DNA of 60,706 bases from Bacteroidota bacterium. GTDB lineage: Bacteria; Bacteroidota; Rhodothermia; Rhodothermales; UBA10348. Location: the NCBI GenBank assembly GCA_027622005.1, contig JAQBZH010000011.1:1-60706 (forward strand), in the 5' to 3' direction. Below the pieces are notes generated by a model. That model had not been told where the DNA came from. It did no database searches and was given only the letters and a program-made list of their open reading frames with translations. The position numbers and the translations under genes were made by a program. Below are positions 25,316 to 34,441 of this stretch, piece after piece; within the stretch, counting starts at the first letter, position 1, and each line of letters begins with the position of its first letter.

Positions 25316-26476
25316 TCAATTACCGTTTATCTTGGGGTTGAGTTTGTGTAATACATCTTGCCATGCAAGTGCGCTAATACCGGCCGAAACGACGATGTGA
25401 TAGGTGAATTTGGAGGTAATCAACCAAATTTTATCACTTCTTTCCAATCCTGTGTACCTAATGTCTTCCAAAGAAAGGTTTTCCTGGTTTGCCAACTTAA
25501 TTCTATCGGCCCAGAGTGTCACCTCTCCTTGAGACCGATCGCAAAGGGTCCCTTCAGGGTTTATTACGGTGACAGAGGCCATCGATCCGAAAAGGCATGT
25601 ATCCGCACGGGTAATAATCGGGAGCGATCGTAATTGATCGTAGAGGTCACCCGTTAGGTAAATTTCACCCGATTCCTGTTTTTTCAGAGTGGAATCAGGC
25701 AATACGGTCCAGGCTTCCCCGGATGTATTTAGCCGAACGGTGGAGCCATTATGCTCCTCAAAAGCGTCAAATTCCCCTGACCAAGGGTCGCGATAGAGTA
25801 ATTTTGAAATTCCATCTGCAGGTCGAAACGCCCAACTGGGTTTAATCAAGTCCGAAACAACGTTTTCATCCTGTGAAATCGGCCTTTTGAGCCTATTCAG
25901 GCTTGTTTGCAACGATGGGTTATCGGAAAAATCGACCGGTGGACATATTTCCACTTGGATTTTAGCAGGCCGAGGGTACGTAGCCCAGCGGGGCCAGCCC
26001 GCATAGGAACCATGAATTCGTACCGGATAAACCGGAATTTTCATTTTGATGAATAATTTTGCCGTGGACTCAATCCACGGTGCGGGTCGTCCGTCCCAGC
26101 GTCGCCCACCTTCGGGGAAGATGACGATCCGGCGACCCTGGTCAATCATCTTTAAAATTTGCCGAATCAAATGGGGCTCCGGGACACGTTTTTGCGTTCC
26201 TACGATTCCGGATGCCTTAAAAAGAGCCGCTAATGGCCCTTTTCGCAGGTACTCAAGGGTCATGACGCCCGCTGTACAATGGCCTAATTCGGTAAAAGCG
26301 TTTAAAATAAATGGGTCATAATTGTTCGAATGGTTGCCATAAATGAAACATGGACCGGCCGGTAATTCTGAATCATTCAACAATTTGACGTCCCAGAAAG
26401 CCCGACTGAAGGCAATTACTGAGCTTCTAAATGCCAATTCTGCCCCTATTTGTGCGAGAGGAGGATGAAAGTGCAT
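25316..26476 (-). CDS. PlsC-like 1-acyl-glycerol-phosphate acyltransferase with extra C-terminal domain
   Basis: The N-terminal 195 residues form an acyltransferase domain of the PlsC type: catalytic GNHSNNYDPF with His49 and Asp54 (Hx4D), the substrate site FPEGGRRWDG (120-129), and a following IPVYPVRIHG. Such enzymes transfer acyl groups to lysophospholipids or related molecules at the membrane. The remaining 190 residues are unusual for the family; they look beta-rich (SGEIYLTGDLYDQLRSLP, SMASVTVINPEG, EVTLWADRIKLA, KIWLITSKFTYHIVV) and could form a PH-like or lipid-binding fold. ATG 26476. The gene runs directly into the GltS-like gene. Confidence 0.82.
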   Translation of the reverse strand: MHFHPPLAQIGAELAFRSSVIAFSRAFWDVKLLNDSELPAGPCFIYGNHSNNYDPFILNAFTELGHCTAGVMTLEYLRKGPLAALFKASGIVGTQKRVPEPHLIRQILKMIDQGRRIVIFPEGGRRWDGRPAPWIESTAKLFIKMKIPVYPVRIHGSYAGWPRWATYPRPAKIQVEICPPVDFSDNPSLQTSLNRLKRPISQDENVVSDLIKPSWAFRPADGISKLLYRDPWSGEFDAFEEHNGSTVRLNTSGEAWTVLPDSTLKKQESGEIYLTGDLYDQLRSLPIITRADTCLFGSMASVTVINPEGTLCDRSQGEVTLWADRIKLANQENLSLEDIRYTGLERSDKIWLITSKFTYHIVVSAGISALAWQDVLHKLNPKINGN

Positions 26477-26598
26477 ACAAAACCATTCGATCTTTAAAAT
26501 TTCGGCGTTGCCAATATAGGCTTCGTTTTAGATCTTGTGACTTCGGATCCTTTAAAGGCTTGTTACACACCTAGATACGCTCCTCGCGGAGGGCCATC

Positions 26599-26883
26599 GT
26601 GACTAAAGCAGACATTATTGATCAGATCTCAGCAGGGACTGGTTTAACGAAACTCGAAACAGAAGCTGTCGTGAATGGATTCATGACGGTAATTAAAGGC
26701 GAACTAGTAAAAGGCGGTCGAATTGATCTCCGCGGTTTCGGTTCGTTCACCGTTCAGCATAGGGCGGCTAGAACAGCTCGCAACCCCAGAACAAACACAC
26801 CCGTTCCGGTAGCAGCTTCGCAAATTCCTTCATTCAAACCTTCGAGGGAATTCCGCAAAGAAGTTGACGAGGCAATGGGCTAA
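26599..26883 (+). CDS. HU/IHF-family DNA-binding protein
   Basis: Histone-like protein of 94 residues that bends DNA. It starts at GTG 26599 with an excellent ribosome site (GGAGGG, five bases upstream); the first residues MTKADIIDQISAGTGL and the later GRIDLRGFGSFTVQHRAARTARNPRT, with an IPSFKPSREFRKEV tail, are the conserved family core. The arm has PRTNTPVPVAASQIP in place of the usual TGEEI, nearer to IHF alpha/beta than to HU. Nothing suggests loss of function. The following gene begins 9 bases later. Confidence 0.93.
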   Translation: MTKADIIDQISAGTGLTKLETEAVVNGFMTVIKGELVKGGRIDLRGFGSFTVQHRAARTARNPRTNTPVPVAASQIPSFKPSREFRKEVDEAMG

Positions 26884-26892
26884 AAAGGTATT

Positions 26893-27942
26893 ATGACGAT
26901 TAATTGTGATTCGTGCGGCGCCCGTATTGGTGCCGGACAGACTGTGTGCGATTTGTGCGGGACCTCCGTTGGAGACGCTCTTGAAGCCACTCTCGTTGAG
27001 AGTGAGGCATCATCGGAAGAGGCTGGATCCTCGCCGGAAACACCATCTTCGACCGTTTTTTGCAACGCGTGCGGCTGGGCTAATCCGACGGGATCGAACT
27101 TTTGCAGTAAGTGCGGAACCGCATTGCAGCAATTGGACGGTCATTCTTCTATGCCGAAACCCCGACAGGTCGCTAGCAGACCTCCCGCCACGCCCGCTGC
27201 GTCTTCTGATTCGAACAAAGCGGTAGGCAAGCAAATCGGAATCATCGTGATGTCTGCGTTGCTGATTGTATTTGCGCTGTATATGGTTACGACCATGAGC
27301 GAATCGAGCGCCAGTTCGGAGGTCACTTTGGTTCCTGGAACGGGGGAAGAAGAGCCTTTGGCTGCGCAATTTGTGGGAAAACAGACTGAATTGCAGGATA
27401 AAATGGAGGGCCTAAGTGGGGACTCCTTGATCGCCGTAAAACGAAAACTGGTCGATTTGTATTTTGCTGCTGCGCGCTTTGATCTCGCAGGTATTGAAAC
27501 GGAGTCGATTGCGACCTTGCTTAAAACGGAGCACGATTGGTCCGTGGCTGGCAATCTGTATTATGATTGGATGGAAAGAAAGGACCCTGTCGATCGCACA
27601 CCTTGGGCTTTGAAGGCTATCGCAGCTTATGGGGAAGCATTAAAAATCAATCCTTTGAACGTGGACGTTCGAACTGATATGGCGATTGCTTACATGTATG
27701 ATCCTCCAAACGCCATGATGGCCATCCAGGAAACGAATGCGGTTTTAGAGCAGGACTCTCTCCATTTACAGGCCAATTTTAATCGCGGCATTATGTTGAT
27801 GCAGATCGATAGAGTGGACCAAGCTGCTATTCAGTTTGAAAAAGTGATGCGACTCATTGGAGACGAGAACGACCCGGTATACGTTCGGGCCAAGGAATTG
27901 GCTGAACGGCTTCGAAGTGAACTAGCGGCCCCATCGTCTTAA
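26893..27942 (+). CDS. Membrane protein with two zinc ribbons and a TPR-like C-terminus
   Basis: Two C-x2-C pairs at the N-terminus (CDSCGARIG with CDLCGTS; CNACGWANP with CSKCGTAL) form two zinc-ribbon modules within the first 75 residues, separated by an acidic linker. A Pro/Ser/Ala linker leads to one membrane helix (IGIIVMSALLIVFALYMV, about residues 115-133). The C-terminal 170 residues have TPR-like helix pairs, e.g. WALKAIAAYGEALKINPLN and LQANFNRGIMLMQIDRVDQAAIQFEKVM. The topology (zinc ribbons in the cytoplasm, TPR outside) is inferred. The role is unknown. It follows the HU-like gene after only 9 bases, so they share a transcript. Confidence 0.8.
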   Translation: MTINCDSCGARIGAGQTVCDLCGTSVGDALEATLVESEASSEEAGSSPETPSSTVFCNACGWANPTGSNFCSKCGTALQQLDGHSSMPKPRQVASRPPATPAASSDSNKAVGKQIGIIVMSALLIVFALYMVTTMSESSASSEVTLVPGTGEEEPLAAQFVGKQTELQDKMEGLSGDSLIAVKRKLVDLYFAAARFDLAGIETESIATLLKTEHDWSVAGNLYYDWMERKDPVDRTPWALKAIAAYGEALKINPLNVDVRTDMAIAYMYDPPNAMMAIQETNAVLEQDSLHLQANFNRGIMLMQIDRVDQAAIQFEKVMRLIGDENDPVYVRAKELAERLRSELAAPSS

Positions 27943-28043
27943 AGATGGCCCGGTATCTTGAAGCAGCCCGCATCGTTTCGGGTCTTCTCGTAGTCGAATA
28001 AATGGTTGGCTCGTGTGGCATTCGATTGTAGATTCTCCTATAT

Positions 28044-28058
28044 ATGTAAGGTTTACAT
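28044..28058. promoter_or_regulatory. Candidate operator before the GMC oxidoreductase operon
   Basis: A perfect palindrome ATGTAA-GGT-TTACAT lies 22 bases before the ATG of the GMC gene. TGTAAxxxTTACA-type sites are bound by several regulator families; none is encoded next to it. It could also be chance. Confidence 0.35.
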
Positions 28059-28080
28059 CCGTTAATCATTCCAGAAAACC

Positions 28081-29817
28081 ATGCCGTTCGTTCAGTCAAC
28101 CACTACGTATGATGTATGTATTGTTGGGTCCGGGGCAGGCGGCGGGATGGCGGCCTATGTTCTGACCAAAGCGGGCGCCAACGTAGTGATGTTAGAAGCT
28201 GGAGGCGATTGGGATACGGTTCGGGATGGGGCGATGTTAAAATTCAATTATGAATCGCCTCGACGAGGAAGGGGAACGAAAAAGCGTCCTTTCGGAGAGT
28301 TTGATGCCTGTGATGGCGGTTGGGACATCGAAGGCGAGCCCTACACCAAAGTTGAGGGCACCGAATGGGATTGGTGGCGAGCGCGCATGCTGGGCGGCAG
28401 AACCAATCATTGGGGACGAATCTCCCTCCGATTTGGACCTGACGATTTCAAACGCAAATCAATTGATGGAAAGGGGGATGATTGGCCGATCGGATATGAC
28501 GACCTCAAGCCCTATTACGACAGAATTGATCGGTTGATTGGCATATTTGGAAGTAAAGAAGGCGTTTATAACGAGCCTGATGGTTTGTTTATGCCCGCTC
28601 CAAAGCCACGTTGTTACGAGATGATGGTCAAAAATGGAGCGACGAAACTTGGGATTCCCGTCATCCCATCCAGACTTTCGATTTTAACTTTGACCTTGGG
28701 CGATCGCCCAGCCTGTCACTATTGTGGTCAGTGCAACCGGGGTTGTAAAACCCGATCCAACTTTTCGACTCAAACCGTCTTATTGCCGCCAGCTCTGGCA
28801 ACGGGCCGTCTAAAGATCATTACAAACGCCATGGCTCGGGAGGTTTTGACCGACAGCGAAGGCAAAGCCACGGGCGTTTCCTACGTGGACACGCTGACGC
28901 GGGAAGAGGTCCAGGTAAAGGCCAAAGTCGTCGTTTTAGCCGCCAGCGCCTGCGAGTCATCCCGACTCATGATGAACTCGAAATCAACACGTCACCCGAA
29001 TGGACTCAGCAACTCGAGCGATGTTTTAGGGAAATACCTGACCGACTCGACAGGTGGAGATGTGATGGGCTTTTTCCCGCAACTAGTTGATTCTCCAGCC
29101 CACAACGAGGATGGGGTAGGCGGAATGCATATTTATATCCCCTGGTGGCTTGAAAAAGACAAAACACTGGGCTTTTCCAGGGGATATCACATTGAAACCT
29201 GGGGCGGAAAAGGCATGCCCGGGTACGGGTTTGGGGGCGGTATTCAGCGTACCAACGGAAAACTGATCGGCGGAGACCGCTCCAAAGGGGGAGGAGGGTA
29301 CGGTGCGCAATTGAAGGACGATTATCGCCGACTTTGGGGTGCTTTCATTGGAATGTCGGGCCGTGGTGAAATGATTGCTCGGCGGGAAAATTACTGTGAA
29401 ATAGATCCAACCGTTAAGGACCAATACGGGATACCGGTGCTTCGTTTTAACGTCAAATGGAGCGAGGAAGAATTGCTTCAAATGAAGCATTTCCAAGAAA
29501 CCGGCAACGAAATCATTCGGAAAATGGGCGGTGAACCGTTGTGGGACATTCCTTCTAAGGAAGATAATTACGGTATTACTCGACCTGGTCAAATTATCCA
29601 CGAGGTCGGAACGACTCGCATGGGTAACGACCGGAGGCAATCCGTGCTGAATTCAAATTGTCAGGCGCATGAAGCGTCCAATGTGTTTGTGGCCGACGCG
29701 GGTCCTTTTGTGTCTCAAGCCCATAAAAACCCGACTTGGACGATTCTCGCGCTTTCGATGCGAACATCTGAGTTCATCGTGACCGAAGTTCTAAAACGAA
29801 ACCTACCAACAGCCTGA
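28081..29817 (+). CDS. GMC-family dehydrogenase, membrane glucose/gluconate-dehydrogenase-like large subunit
   Basis: FAD enzyme of 578 residues that oxidises an alcohol or sugar. It has the dinucleotide motif DVCIVGSGAGGGMAAYVL (11-28), GGRTNHWGRIS, a cysteine cluster CHYCGQCNRGC (Cys212, 215, 218, 222), and the C-terminal GMC segment HEVGTTRMGND, VFVADAGPF and HKNPTWTILALSM with the His/Asn active-site region. A similar cysteine cluster in the Burkholderia FAD-glucose dehydrogenase holds an Fe-S cluster, to my knowledge. No export signal is present. The next gene, overlapping by one base, encodes the Tat-exported subunit 3 that normally carries such enzymes across the membrane. The cytochrome subunit expected as electron acceptor is absent here. 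Confidence 0.88.
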   Translation: MPFVQSTTTYDVCIVGSGAGGGMAAYVLTKAGANVVMLEAGGDWDTVRDGAMLKFNYESPRRGRGTKKRPFGEFDACDGGWDIEGEPYTKVEGTEWDWWRARMLGGRTNHWGRISLRFGPDDFKRKSIDGKGDDWPIGYDDLKPYYDRIDRLIGIFGSKEGVYNEPDGLFMPAPKPRCYEMMVKNGATKLGIPVIPSRLSILTLTLGDRPACHYCGQCNRGCKTRSNFSTQTVLLPPALATGRLKIITNAMAREVLTDSEGKATGVSYVDTLTREEVQVKAKVVVLAASACESSRLMMNSKSTRHPNGLSNSSDVLGKYLTDSTGGDVMGFFPQLVDSPAHNEDGVGGMHIYIPWWLEKDKTLGFSRGYHIETWGGKGMPGYGFGGGIQRTNGKLIGGDRSKGGGGYGAQLKDDYRRLWGAFIGMSGRGEMIARRENYCEIDPTVKDQYGIPVLRFNVKWSEEELLQMKHFQETGNEIIRKMGGEPLWDIPSKEDNYGITRPGQIIHEVGTTRMGNDRRQSVLNSNCQAHEASNVFVADAGPFVSQAHKNPTWTILALSMRTSEFIVTEVLKRNLPTA

Positions 29818-30416
29818 TGGATAGACGCGAATCATTAAAACTATTGGCTCTTGCCTCGTTGGCTGCGGCTTTTCCGGGATGTACGAAGGAAAAGGTCGAC
29901 GACGCGGCTCACCGAGCTGGGATGTCTTCAGAAGATGGAGGGTTAAGCATTAGAACTCCTTCTCAATTATCCGCTGCAGAATATGCGATGGTAACCGTCT
30001 TGGTCGACTTAATCATTCCGGCAGATTCCCGGTCCGGTAGCGCTTCTGACGCTTCAGTACCCGCTTTTATCGACTTTATGATGGAAGAAGCCCCGGAAAT
30101 TCAGCAGCCGATACACGCTGGGCTGAGCTGGATTAATAGCGGATGCGAAAAACAATTTGGCCGAACGTTTGTCGATCTAGCGGTAAATGAGCAAACTACC
30201 TTTTTAGACACGATCGCTTATCCAGAACACGCCAGTGCGGAAGCAAAGGAAGGCGTTGATTTCTTCTCCACCCTGCGAGATTTGACGGCTACCGGATTTT
30301 GGTCCAGCAAAATAGGGATGATGGACCTCAATTATTCCGGCAATACGGCTCATGCGTCCTGGGAGGGGTGTTCACACGATGCAATGAGCCACTTGGGGCT
30401 AAGCTACGAGGCTTAG
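29817..30416 (+). CDS. Gluconate 2-dehydrogenase subunit 3-like protein (Tat/lipoprotein)
   Basis: A 199-residue small subunit that in known systems pairs with a GMC flavoprotein and provides the export signal. The N-terminus reads MDRRESLKLLALASLAAAF followed by PGC: a twin-arginine motif (RRESLK, with Ser where Phe is usual) and a lipobox-like PGC, so it could be Tat-exported and lipid-anchored. The body has the family pattern SAAEYAMVTVLVDLIIPADSRSGSASDASVP, FIDFMMEEAPEIQQ and a C-terminal TGFWSSKIGMMDLNY with SWEGC. Its ATG overlaps the TGA of the GMC gene by one base, implying equal amounts of the two products. Confidence 0.85.
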   Translation: MDRRESLKLLALASLAAAFPGCTKEKVDDAAHRAGMSSEDGGLSIRTPSQLSAAEYAMVTVLVDLIIPADSRSGSASDASVPAFIDFMMEEAPEIQQPIHAGLSWINSGCEKQFGRTFVDLAVNEQTTFLDTIAYPEHASAEAKEGVDFFSTLRDLTATGFWSSKIGMMDLNYSGNTAHASWEGCSHDAMSHLGLSYEA

Positions 30417-30438
30417 ATAACGAGATCAGGATTTGGCC

Positions 30439-30858
30439 TTAGGGCTTCTGCGGAAGAGGCATTTTGTAAAGTGCTGCCAGCGCCAATAGACCAGCCAGAA
30501 ACAAGATTCCGGGAGCCAGCAAAGGGCTGGCTCCCGAAATGGTTTCAACAATCACGTCCGTCCACCCCGCATTGGGTCTGATTTCCAATTCCAACTCCAA
30601 ATTGTGTTTGAAGTGTTCGATTGAACCCCAAATACATGCGGCGCAAGAGGCCAACATGACCGCTCTAACGGCACTCAATGTCCATTTTGATGGATTGAAA
30701 TGCCAAACAGTCAGCGAGGTGACAGCTAGCCCTGAAACTCCGAAAGGAATCCATTGCAACACGCCGTCGGTATGACCGGAAAGGGCCAATTCAACCGGAA
30801 TAAACAGAAAGGTGCCAAAAGACACCATCAACAAGAATTTCCGGTACCAGGCTTCCAT
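30439..30858 (-). CDS. Four-helix membrane protein of unknown function
   Basis: A 139-residue integral membrane protein with four hydrophobic helices, e.g. FLLMVSFGTFLFIPVELAL, WIPFGVSGLAVTSLTVWHF, AVRAVMLASCAACIWGSIEH and LLAPGILFLAGLLALAALY. The third helix region carries SCAAC, and histidines follow in EHFKHNLELELE. I know no name for it. It is the second gene of a two-gene minus-strand unit, 15 bases after the helix-hairpin-helix lipoprotein, and converges with the subunit 3 gene (22 bases). Confidence 0.65.
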   Translation of the reverse strand: MEAWYRKFLLMVSFGTFLFIPVELALSGHTDGVLQWIPFGVSGLAVTSLTVWHFNPSKWTLSAVRAVMLASCAACIWGSIEHFKHNLELELEIRPNAGWTDVIVETISGASPLLAPGILFLAGLLALAALYKMPLPQKP

Positions 30859-30873
30859 GGTCGTTCGTCTTGA

Positions 30874-31398
30874 TTATTCCTGAACGGCCACTTCTTGAAC
30901 GATGTAGTGACGAGCAAATTGCTCGATAACACCGTCGTTGGTCACAGCCAAAACTTTGGCCAAAAACGCCGCGTTCGATTCATATGGACGGCCGTCGATC
31001 AATACCTGTGCGAATTCCGGGGTCATTCCGGGAATCTGAGTAAGGGTCGCTACGTCGGATTCGTTGTAGGCAACTGGGACGTAAAGATGCTTTTCGTAGG
31101 CTGCAATGGTGTCGGCAGCTACATATTTAGCCATTTCGCGACGAAATTGTTCGATGCTGACGTAAGGGCGGTATTCCAAAAACTCGCGGACCATTCTACT
31201 GCCCACGCCTGGAATCATGTCGAATTCTTCGCCTGTGGCGTCATTCAAACTCAATTTGTTGAGCGGGCCGAAGTTAAGCGGCTGCGCTGCAACGGAATCT
31301 GCGACGGTGGTTTCTTCCATTTTGGTTTCGCCACCGCAAGCTGCGATCACGGTGGTCAAAAGGACCAACGTACAAACGAGGAGAGAGGTCTTTTTCAT
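30874..31398 (-). CDS. Lipoprotein with two duplicated helix-hairpin-helix modules
   Basis: Lipoprotein signal MKKTSLLVCTLVLLTTVIAA with Cys21. The mature part consists of two copies of about 57 residues. Copy 1 (about 50-105) contains LNDATGEEFDMIPGVGSRMV and FLEYRPYVSIEQFRREMAKY; copy 2 (about 111-166) contains NESDVATLTQIPGMTPEFAQ and LIDGRPYESNAAFLAKVLAV. The LNxA...IPGxG...RP pattern is the ComEA-type helix-hairpin-helix that binds DNA non-specifically. The second copy has IPGMTP, a weaker hairpin. It is anchored outside the inner membrane, so DNA uptake or structural roles are possible; no competence gene is nearby. A hairpin, AGGTGA-GTA-TCACCT (31412-31426), lies just before the start. 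Confidence 0.78.
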   Translation of the reverse strand: MKKTSLLVCTLVLLTTVIAACGGETKMEETTVADSVAAQPLNFGPLNKLSLNDATGEEFDMIPGVGSRMVREFLEYRPYVSIEQFRREMAKYVAADTIAAYEKHLYVPVAYNESDVATLTQIPGMTPEFAQVLIDGRPYESNAAFLAKVLAVTNDGVIEQFARHYIVQEVAVQE

Positions 31399-31620
31399 TT
31401 CAATTAGTGTAAGGTGAGTATCACCTGTGAGAACGGTTAATTTCCGGCAGAACGCTTCACTTCTTAACAGGCTCTTTTTACCAGCTTTTTAAGCCGGCCA
31501 TTTGAACGAGCAAAGCTTTCCAACTGGAGCTTCGTTATAGGACCGGATAAATACTTCCTAAATGGCGTTCTGTTTTGTTAGCGACCCGAAAGAAGAGGAC
31601 GTACATCGTGCATTTTACGT

Positions 31621-31663
31621 TAAAAAGGCGGTTTTGACCGTAAGACTAAAGAGATTGTCGCCT
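31621..31663 (-). terminator. Probable terminator after the typA-arginase transcript
   Basis: On the minus strand AGGCG (31663-31659) can pair with CGCCT (31630-31626), with an inner CGGT/ACCG hairpin (31640-31629) and a T run right after (31626-31622, TTTTT on minus). The stem is composite rather than perfect. It lies 18 bases beyond the arginase-family stop. Confidence 0.5.
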
Positions 31664-31680
31664 CAAAAGCGACGTCGTCA

Positions 31681-32484
31681 CTACCGGTTCGGCGAATTCT
31701 GGACCATCTGACCAACGATTTCCTTGGCAAATTTGGCGGCCACCATCGCCGTTTGATCGTGATAATCCCTTAAAGGATTGAGTTCCACGATGTCTGCCCC
31801 TACAATGTCATTTTTGATAGATTGAAGGTATCCTAATACTTCACGAACGGACAACCCACCTGGCTCGTAGTGGGAGACACCCGGGGCAAACGCCGGATCG
31901 AGAACGTCCAAATCCAGACTGATGTACACAGGGCCGTCGACATCCAACAAAGAGGGGGCGGGTAAATCTCGCATTTCAAAAACACGTACACCAAATCGAA
32001 TGGCCTGCCTTCTACACGGCTCATTCAGCGTCCGGATACCGATTTGAGTGAGCCGAACGTGCGAAAATTCCTCCAACAAGCGGGCAAAAGGGCATGCATG
32101 GGAGTATTTATCGCCGTCTAGCTCGTCGTACAAATCTGGATGAGCGTCGAAGTGGATAACATGGAGAACAGGATGACGTTTAGCATACGCCCGTAGGATG
32201 GGGTAGCTGATGGAGTGATCGCCACCCAACACGACAACCTTCTTACCTAACTGTAAAAGATTGTCTATGGCCGTTGTTATTGCCGACCGATGCCCTTCTC
32301 CCAAGGGCAGCACCAGATCACCCAGGTCCTCGACGAGGCCCACCTGATCGAATGCCAAACCGTTTTCGATGGAGGAGTTGCTCGACGGACTCAAAAGAGC
32401 AGAACGAATTCGTTCAGGCGCTAATGCGGCTCCTTTCAAATAGGAGCTGGAATCGTCATACGGTATGCCTAGAAGCGAAATCAT
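31681..32484 (-). CDS. Arginase/agmatinase (ureohydrolase) family enzyme
   Basis: Binuclear-manganese hydrolase of 267 residues. Metal motifs are intact: GGDHS (His90), HFDAHPDLYD (Asp113, His115, Asp117) and SLDLDVLDPAFAPG (Asp191, Asp193). The family covers arginase, agmatinase, guanidinobutyrase and formimidoylglutamase. The last could fit a histidine-degrading organism, but hut genes are not visible, so the substrate stays open. ATG 32484. It follows typA by 26 bases on the same strand, likely by read-through rather than function. Confidence 0.85.
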   Translation of the reverse strand: MISLLGIPYDDSSSYLKGAALAPERIRSALLSPSSNSSIENGLAFDQVGLVEDLGDLVLPLGEGHRSAITTAIDNLLQLGKKVVVLGGDHSISYPILRAYAKRHPVLHVIHFDAHPDLYDELDGDKYSHACPFARLLEEFSHVRLTQIGIRTLNEPCRRQAIRFGVRVFEMRDLPAPSLLDVDGPVYISLDLDVLDPAFAPGVSHYEPGGLSVREVLGYLQSIKNDIVGADIVELNPLRDYHDQTAMVAAKFAKEIVGQMVQNSPNR

Positions 32485-32510
32485 GCTTAAAGGTACGCCT
32501 TCACCCGAAA

Positions 32511-34334
32511 CTACTCAGCACTTTTCCTAAGCGTTTCTGCTCTTTTGCGCATGTGCGGGTCCAGAAAGCGCTTGCGCAGTCTCAAGGATGACGGTGTGAC
32601 TTCAATTAATTCATCTTCTCGGATGAACTCAATACTTTCCTCAAGTGAAAAACGGCGCGGCGGGATGAGCTTTTGAAACGCATCTGCCGAAGAAGCACGC
32701 ATATTGGTCAGCTGCTTTTCTTTGGTGATATTGACTTCTAGGTCGACGTCCCGACTGTTTTCGCCAACTAACATGCCGCTATACACTTCGTCGGTTGGAC
32801 CCAAGAACAGCTCTCCGCGCTCTTGAAGGTTAGCAATCGAATACGAAGTGACTTTGCCAGAACGATCTGAAATGAGGGCTCCCGACGCACGATGGGCAAT
32901 ATCGCCAGCCCAAGGTCCGTATTTGTCAAAAAGGTGCGTCAAAATTCCCGTGCCTTTGGTGTCCGTCATAAATTCGCTCCGGTAGCCAATGAGTCCCCGG
33001 CTCGGAATCTCAAAATCGAGGCGAATACGGCCAGATCCGTGGTTCACCATTTTGGTCATAACCCCTCTTCTCGATCCCAATTTTTGAATAACAGCGCCCA
33101 TGTAGGGTTCAGCGACATCAATAAGCGCATGCTCGTATGGTTCGTGGCGCTTTCCGTCGATTTCTTTGGTAATAACGTTTGGCATCCCGACCGAAAACTC
33201 AAATCCTTCGCGGCGCATCTGTTCGATCAAAATGGCCATTTGCAGCTCGCCGCGGCCATACACTAAATGACTGTCGGCTGAGTCTGTGGGCTCAATTCGC
33301 ATAGAAAGATTCGTTTCACCTTCCTTGGCCAACCGATCCTTAAGATTTCTGGACGTAACGTATTTTCCTTCACGACCTGCAAAAGGAGAGTCGTTGATAC
33401 GAAATTCCATTGACATCGTAGGTTCATCAATGTGCAATGGCGCTAATGGTATCGGATTTTCAGCATCAGCGATGCTTTCGCCCAATCCGATTCCTACCAT
33501 ACCTCCAATGGCCACAATGTTACCCGGACCGGCGCTATCGGCCTCAATTCGGCCAAGCCCCGAGTATTGAAATAGGGCGGACACCTGAACCGGCGTAAAC
33601 GTGCCGTCTCTGTGACACAGCACCACCCGTTGACGGTTTCTGAGTGATCCGTTGATAATACGCCCTATGGCTAGTGGGCCGCGATAATTATCTGGAATTA
33701 CGTTCGTAACAAGCACCTGAACGGACGCTTCGGGATCGCCTTCGGGAGCGGGAACGGCGCGAACAATGGTCTCAAATAGCGGTTTGAGGTCCACTAATTC
33801 GCCGTCTATGGAATCTTTACATTTGCCTTCCTTGGCTACCGCAAAAATGACCGGGAATTCGATCTGCGTATCTGAAGCGTCTAGGTCAATAAAAAGGTCA
33901 TACACCTCACTCAATACTTCTTCAACACGTGCATCGTCACGATCAATTTTGTTGATAACCACAATGGCGGGAAGATTAAGCTCGAGCGCTTTTGTCAGTA
34001 CAAATCGGGTCTGAGGAAGGGGTCCTTCGGCCGCATCGACCAGCAGCATGATCCCGTCCACCATGCGCAGGGTCCGCTCAACCTCTCCTCCAAAGTCGGC
34101 GTGACCGGGCGTATCGACGATGTTAATCTTGATATCACCATATTGAACGGCCGTATTTTTGGCCATAATGGTGATGCCCTTTTCCCGCTCGAGGTCCATC
34201 GAGTCCATAACTCGCTCTTTCACGTCCTGATTTTCGCGGAAAACACCACTCTGCCAGAGCATGGAATCCACTAAAGTGGTTTTTCCGTGGTCAACGTGAG
34301 CCACGATGGCAATATTTCTAATCTTGTGAGACAT
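32511..34334 (-). CDS. typA: Ribosome-associated GTPase TypA/BipA
   Basis: Translational GTPase of the EF-G class that helps ribosome assembly and stress adaptation. G1 is [10 protein letters not shown] (12-21), G2 RxxxRGITI-like in [13 protein letters not shown]3 [16 protein letters not shown], and G4 INKIDRDD. Domain II follows (about 200-290), then the BipA-specific C-terminal region with [25 protein letters not shown] and [22 protein letters not shown]. The length of 607 residues is standard. ATG 34334. The gene is preceded on the same strand by rsgA (107 bases) and followed by the arginase-family gene. Confidence 0.96.
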   Translation of the reverse strand: MSHKIRNIAIVAHVDHGKTTLVDSMLWQSGVFRENQDVKERVMDSMDLEREKGITIMAKNTAVQYGDIKINIVDTPGHADFGGEVERTLRMVDGIMLLVDAAEGPLPQTRFVLTKALELNLPAIVVINKIDRDDARVEEVLSEVYDLFIDLDASDTQIEFPVIFAVAKEGKCKDSIDGELVDLKPLFETIVRAVPAPEGDPEASVQVLVTNVIPDNYRGPLAIGRIINGSLRNRQRVVLCHRDGTFTPVQVSALFQYSGLGRIEADSAGPGNIVAIGGMVGIGLGESIADAENPIPLAPLHIDEPTMSMEFRINDSPFAGREGKYVTSRNLKDRLAKEGETNLSMRIEPTDSADSHLVYGRGELQMAILIEQMRREGFEFSVGMPNVITKEIDGKRHEPYEHALIDVAEPYMGAVIQKLGSRRGVMTKMVNHGSGRIRLDFEIPSRGLIGYRSEFMTDTKGTGILTHLFDKYGPWAGDIAHRASGALISDRSGKVTSYSIANLQERGELFLGPTDEVYSGMLVGENSRDVDLEVNITKEKQLTNMRASSADAFQKLIPPRRFSLEESIEFIREDELIEVTPSSLRLRKRFLDPHMRKRAETLRKSAE

Positions 34335-34441
34335 GCAACTAAAAGGACTGGCAATGAATGAGGTTTAGGAAGCGCTTACAACACCGCAGTTCATCATTGG
34401 TGGCAGCCTTTCTCGCTAAGAGTTTGAGAAGAAATGCGAAA

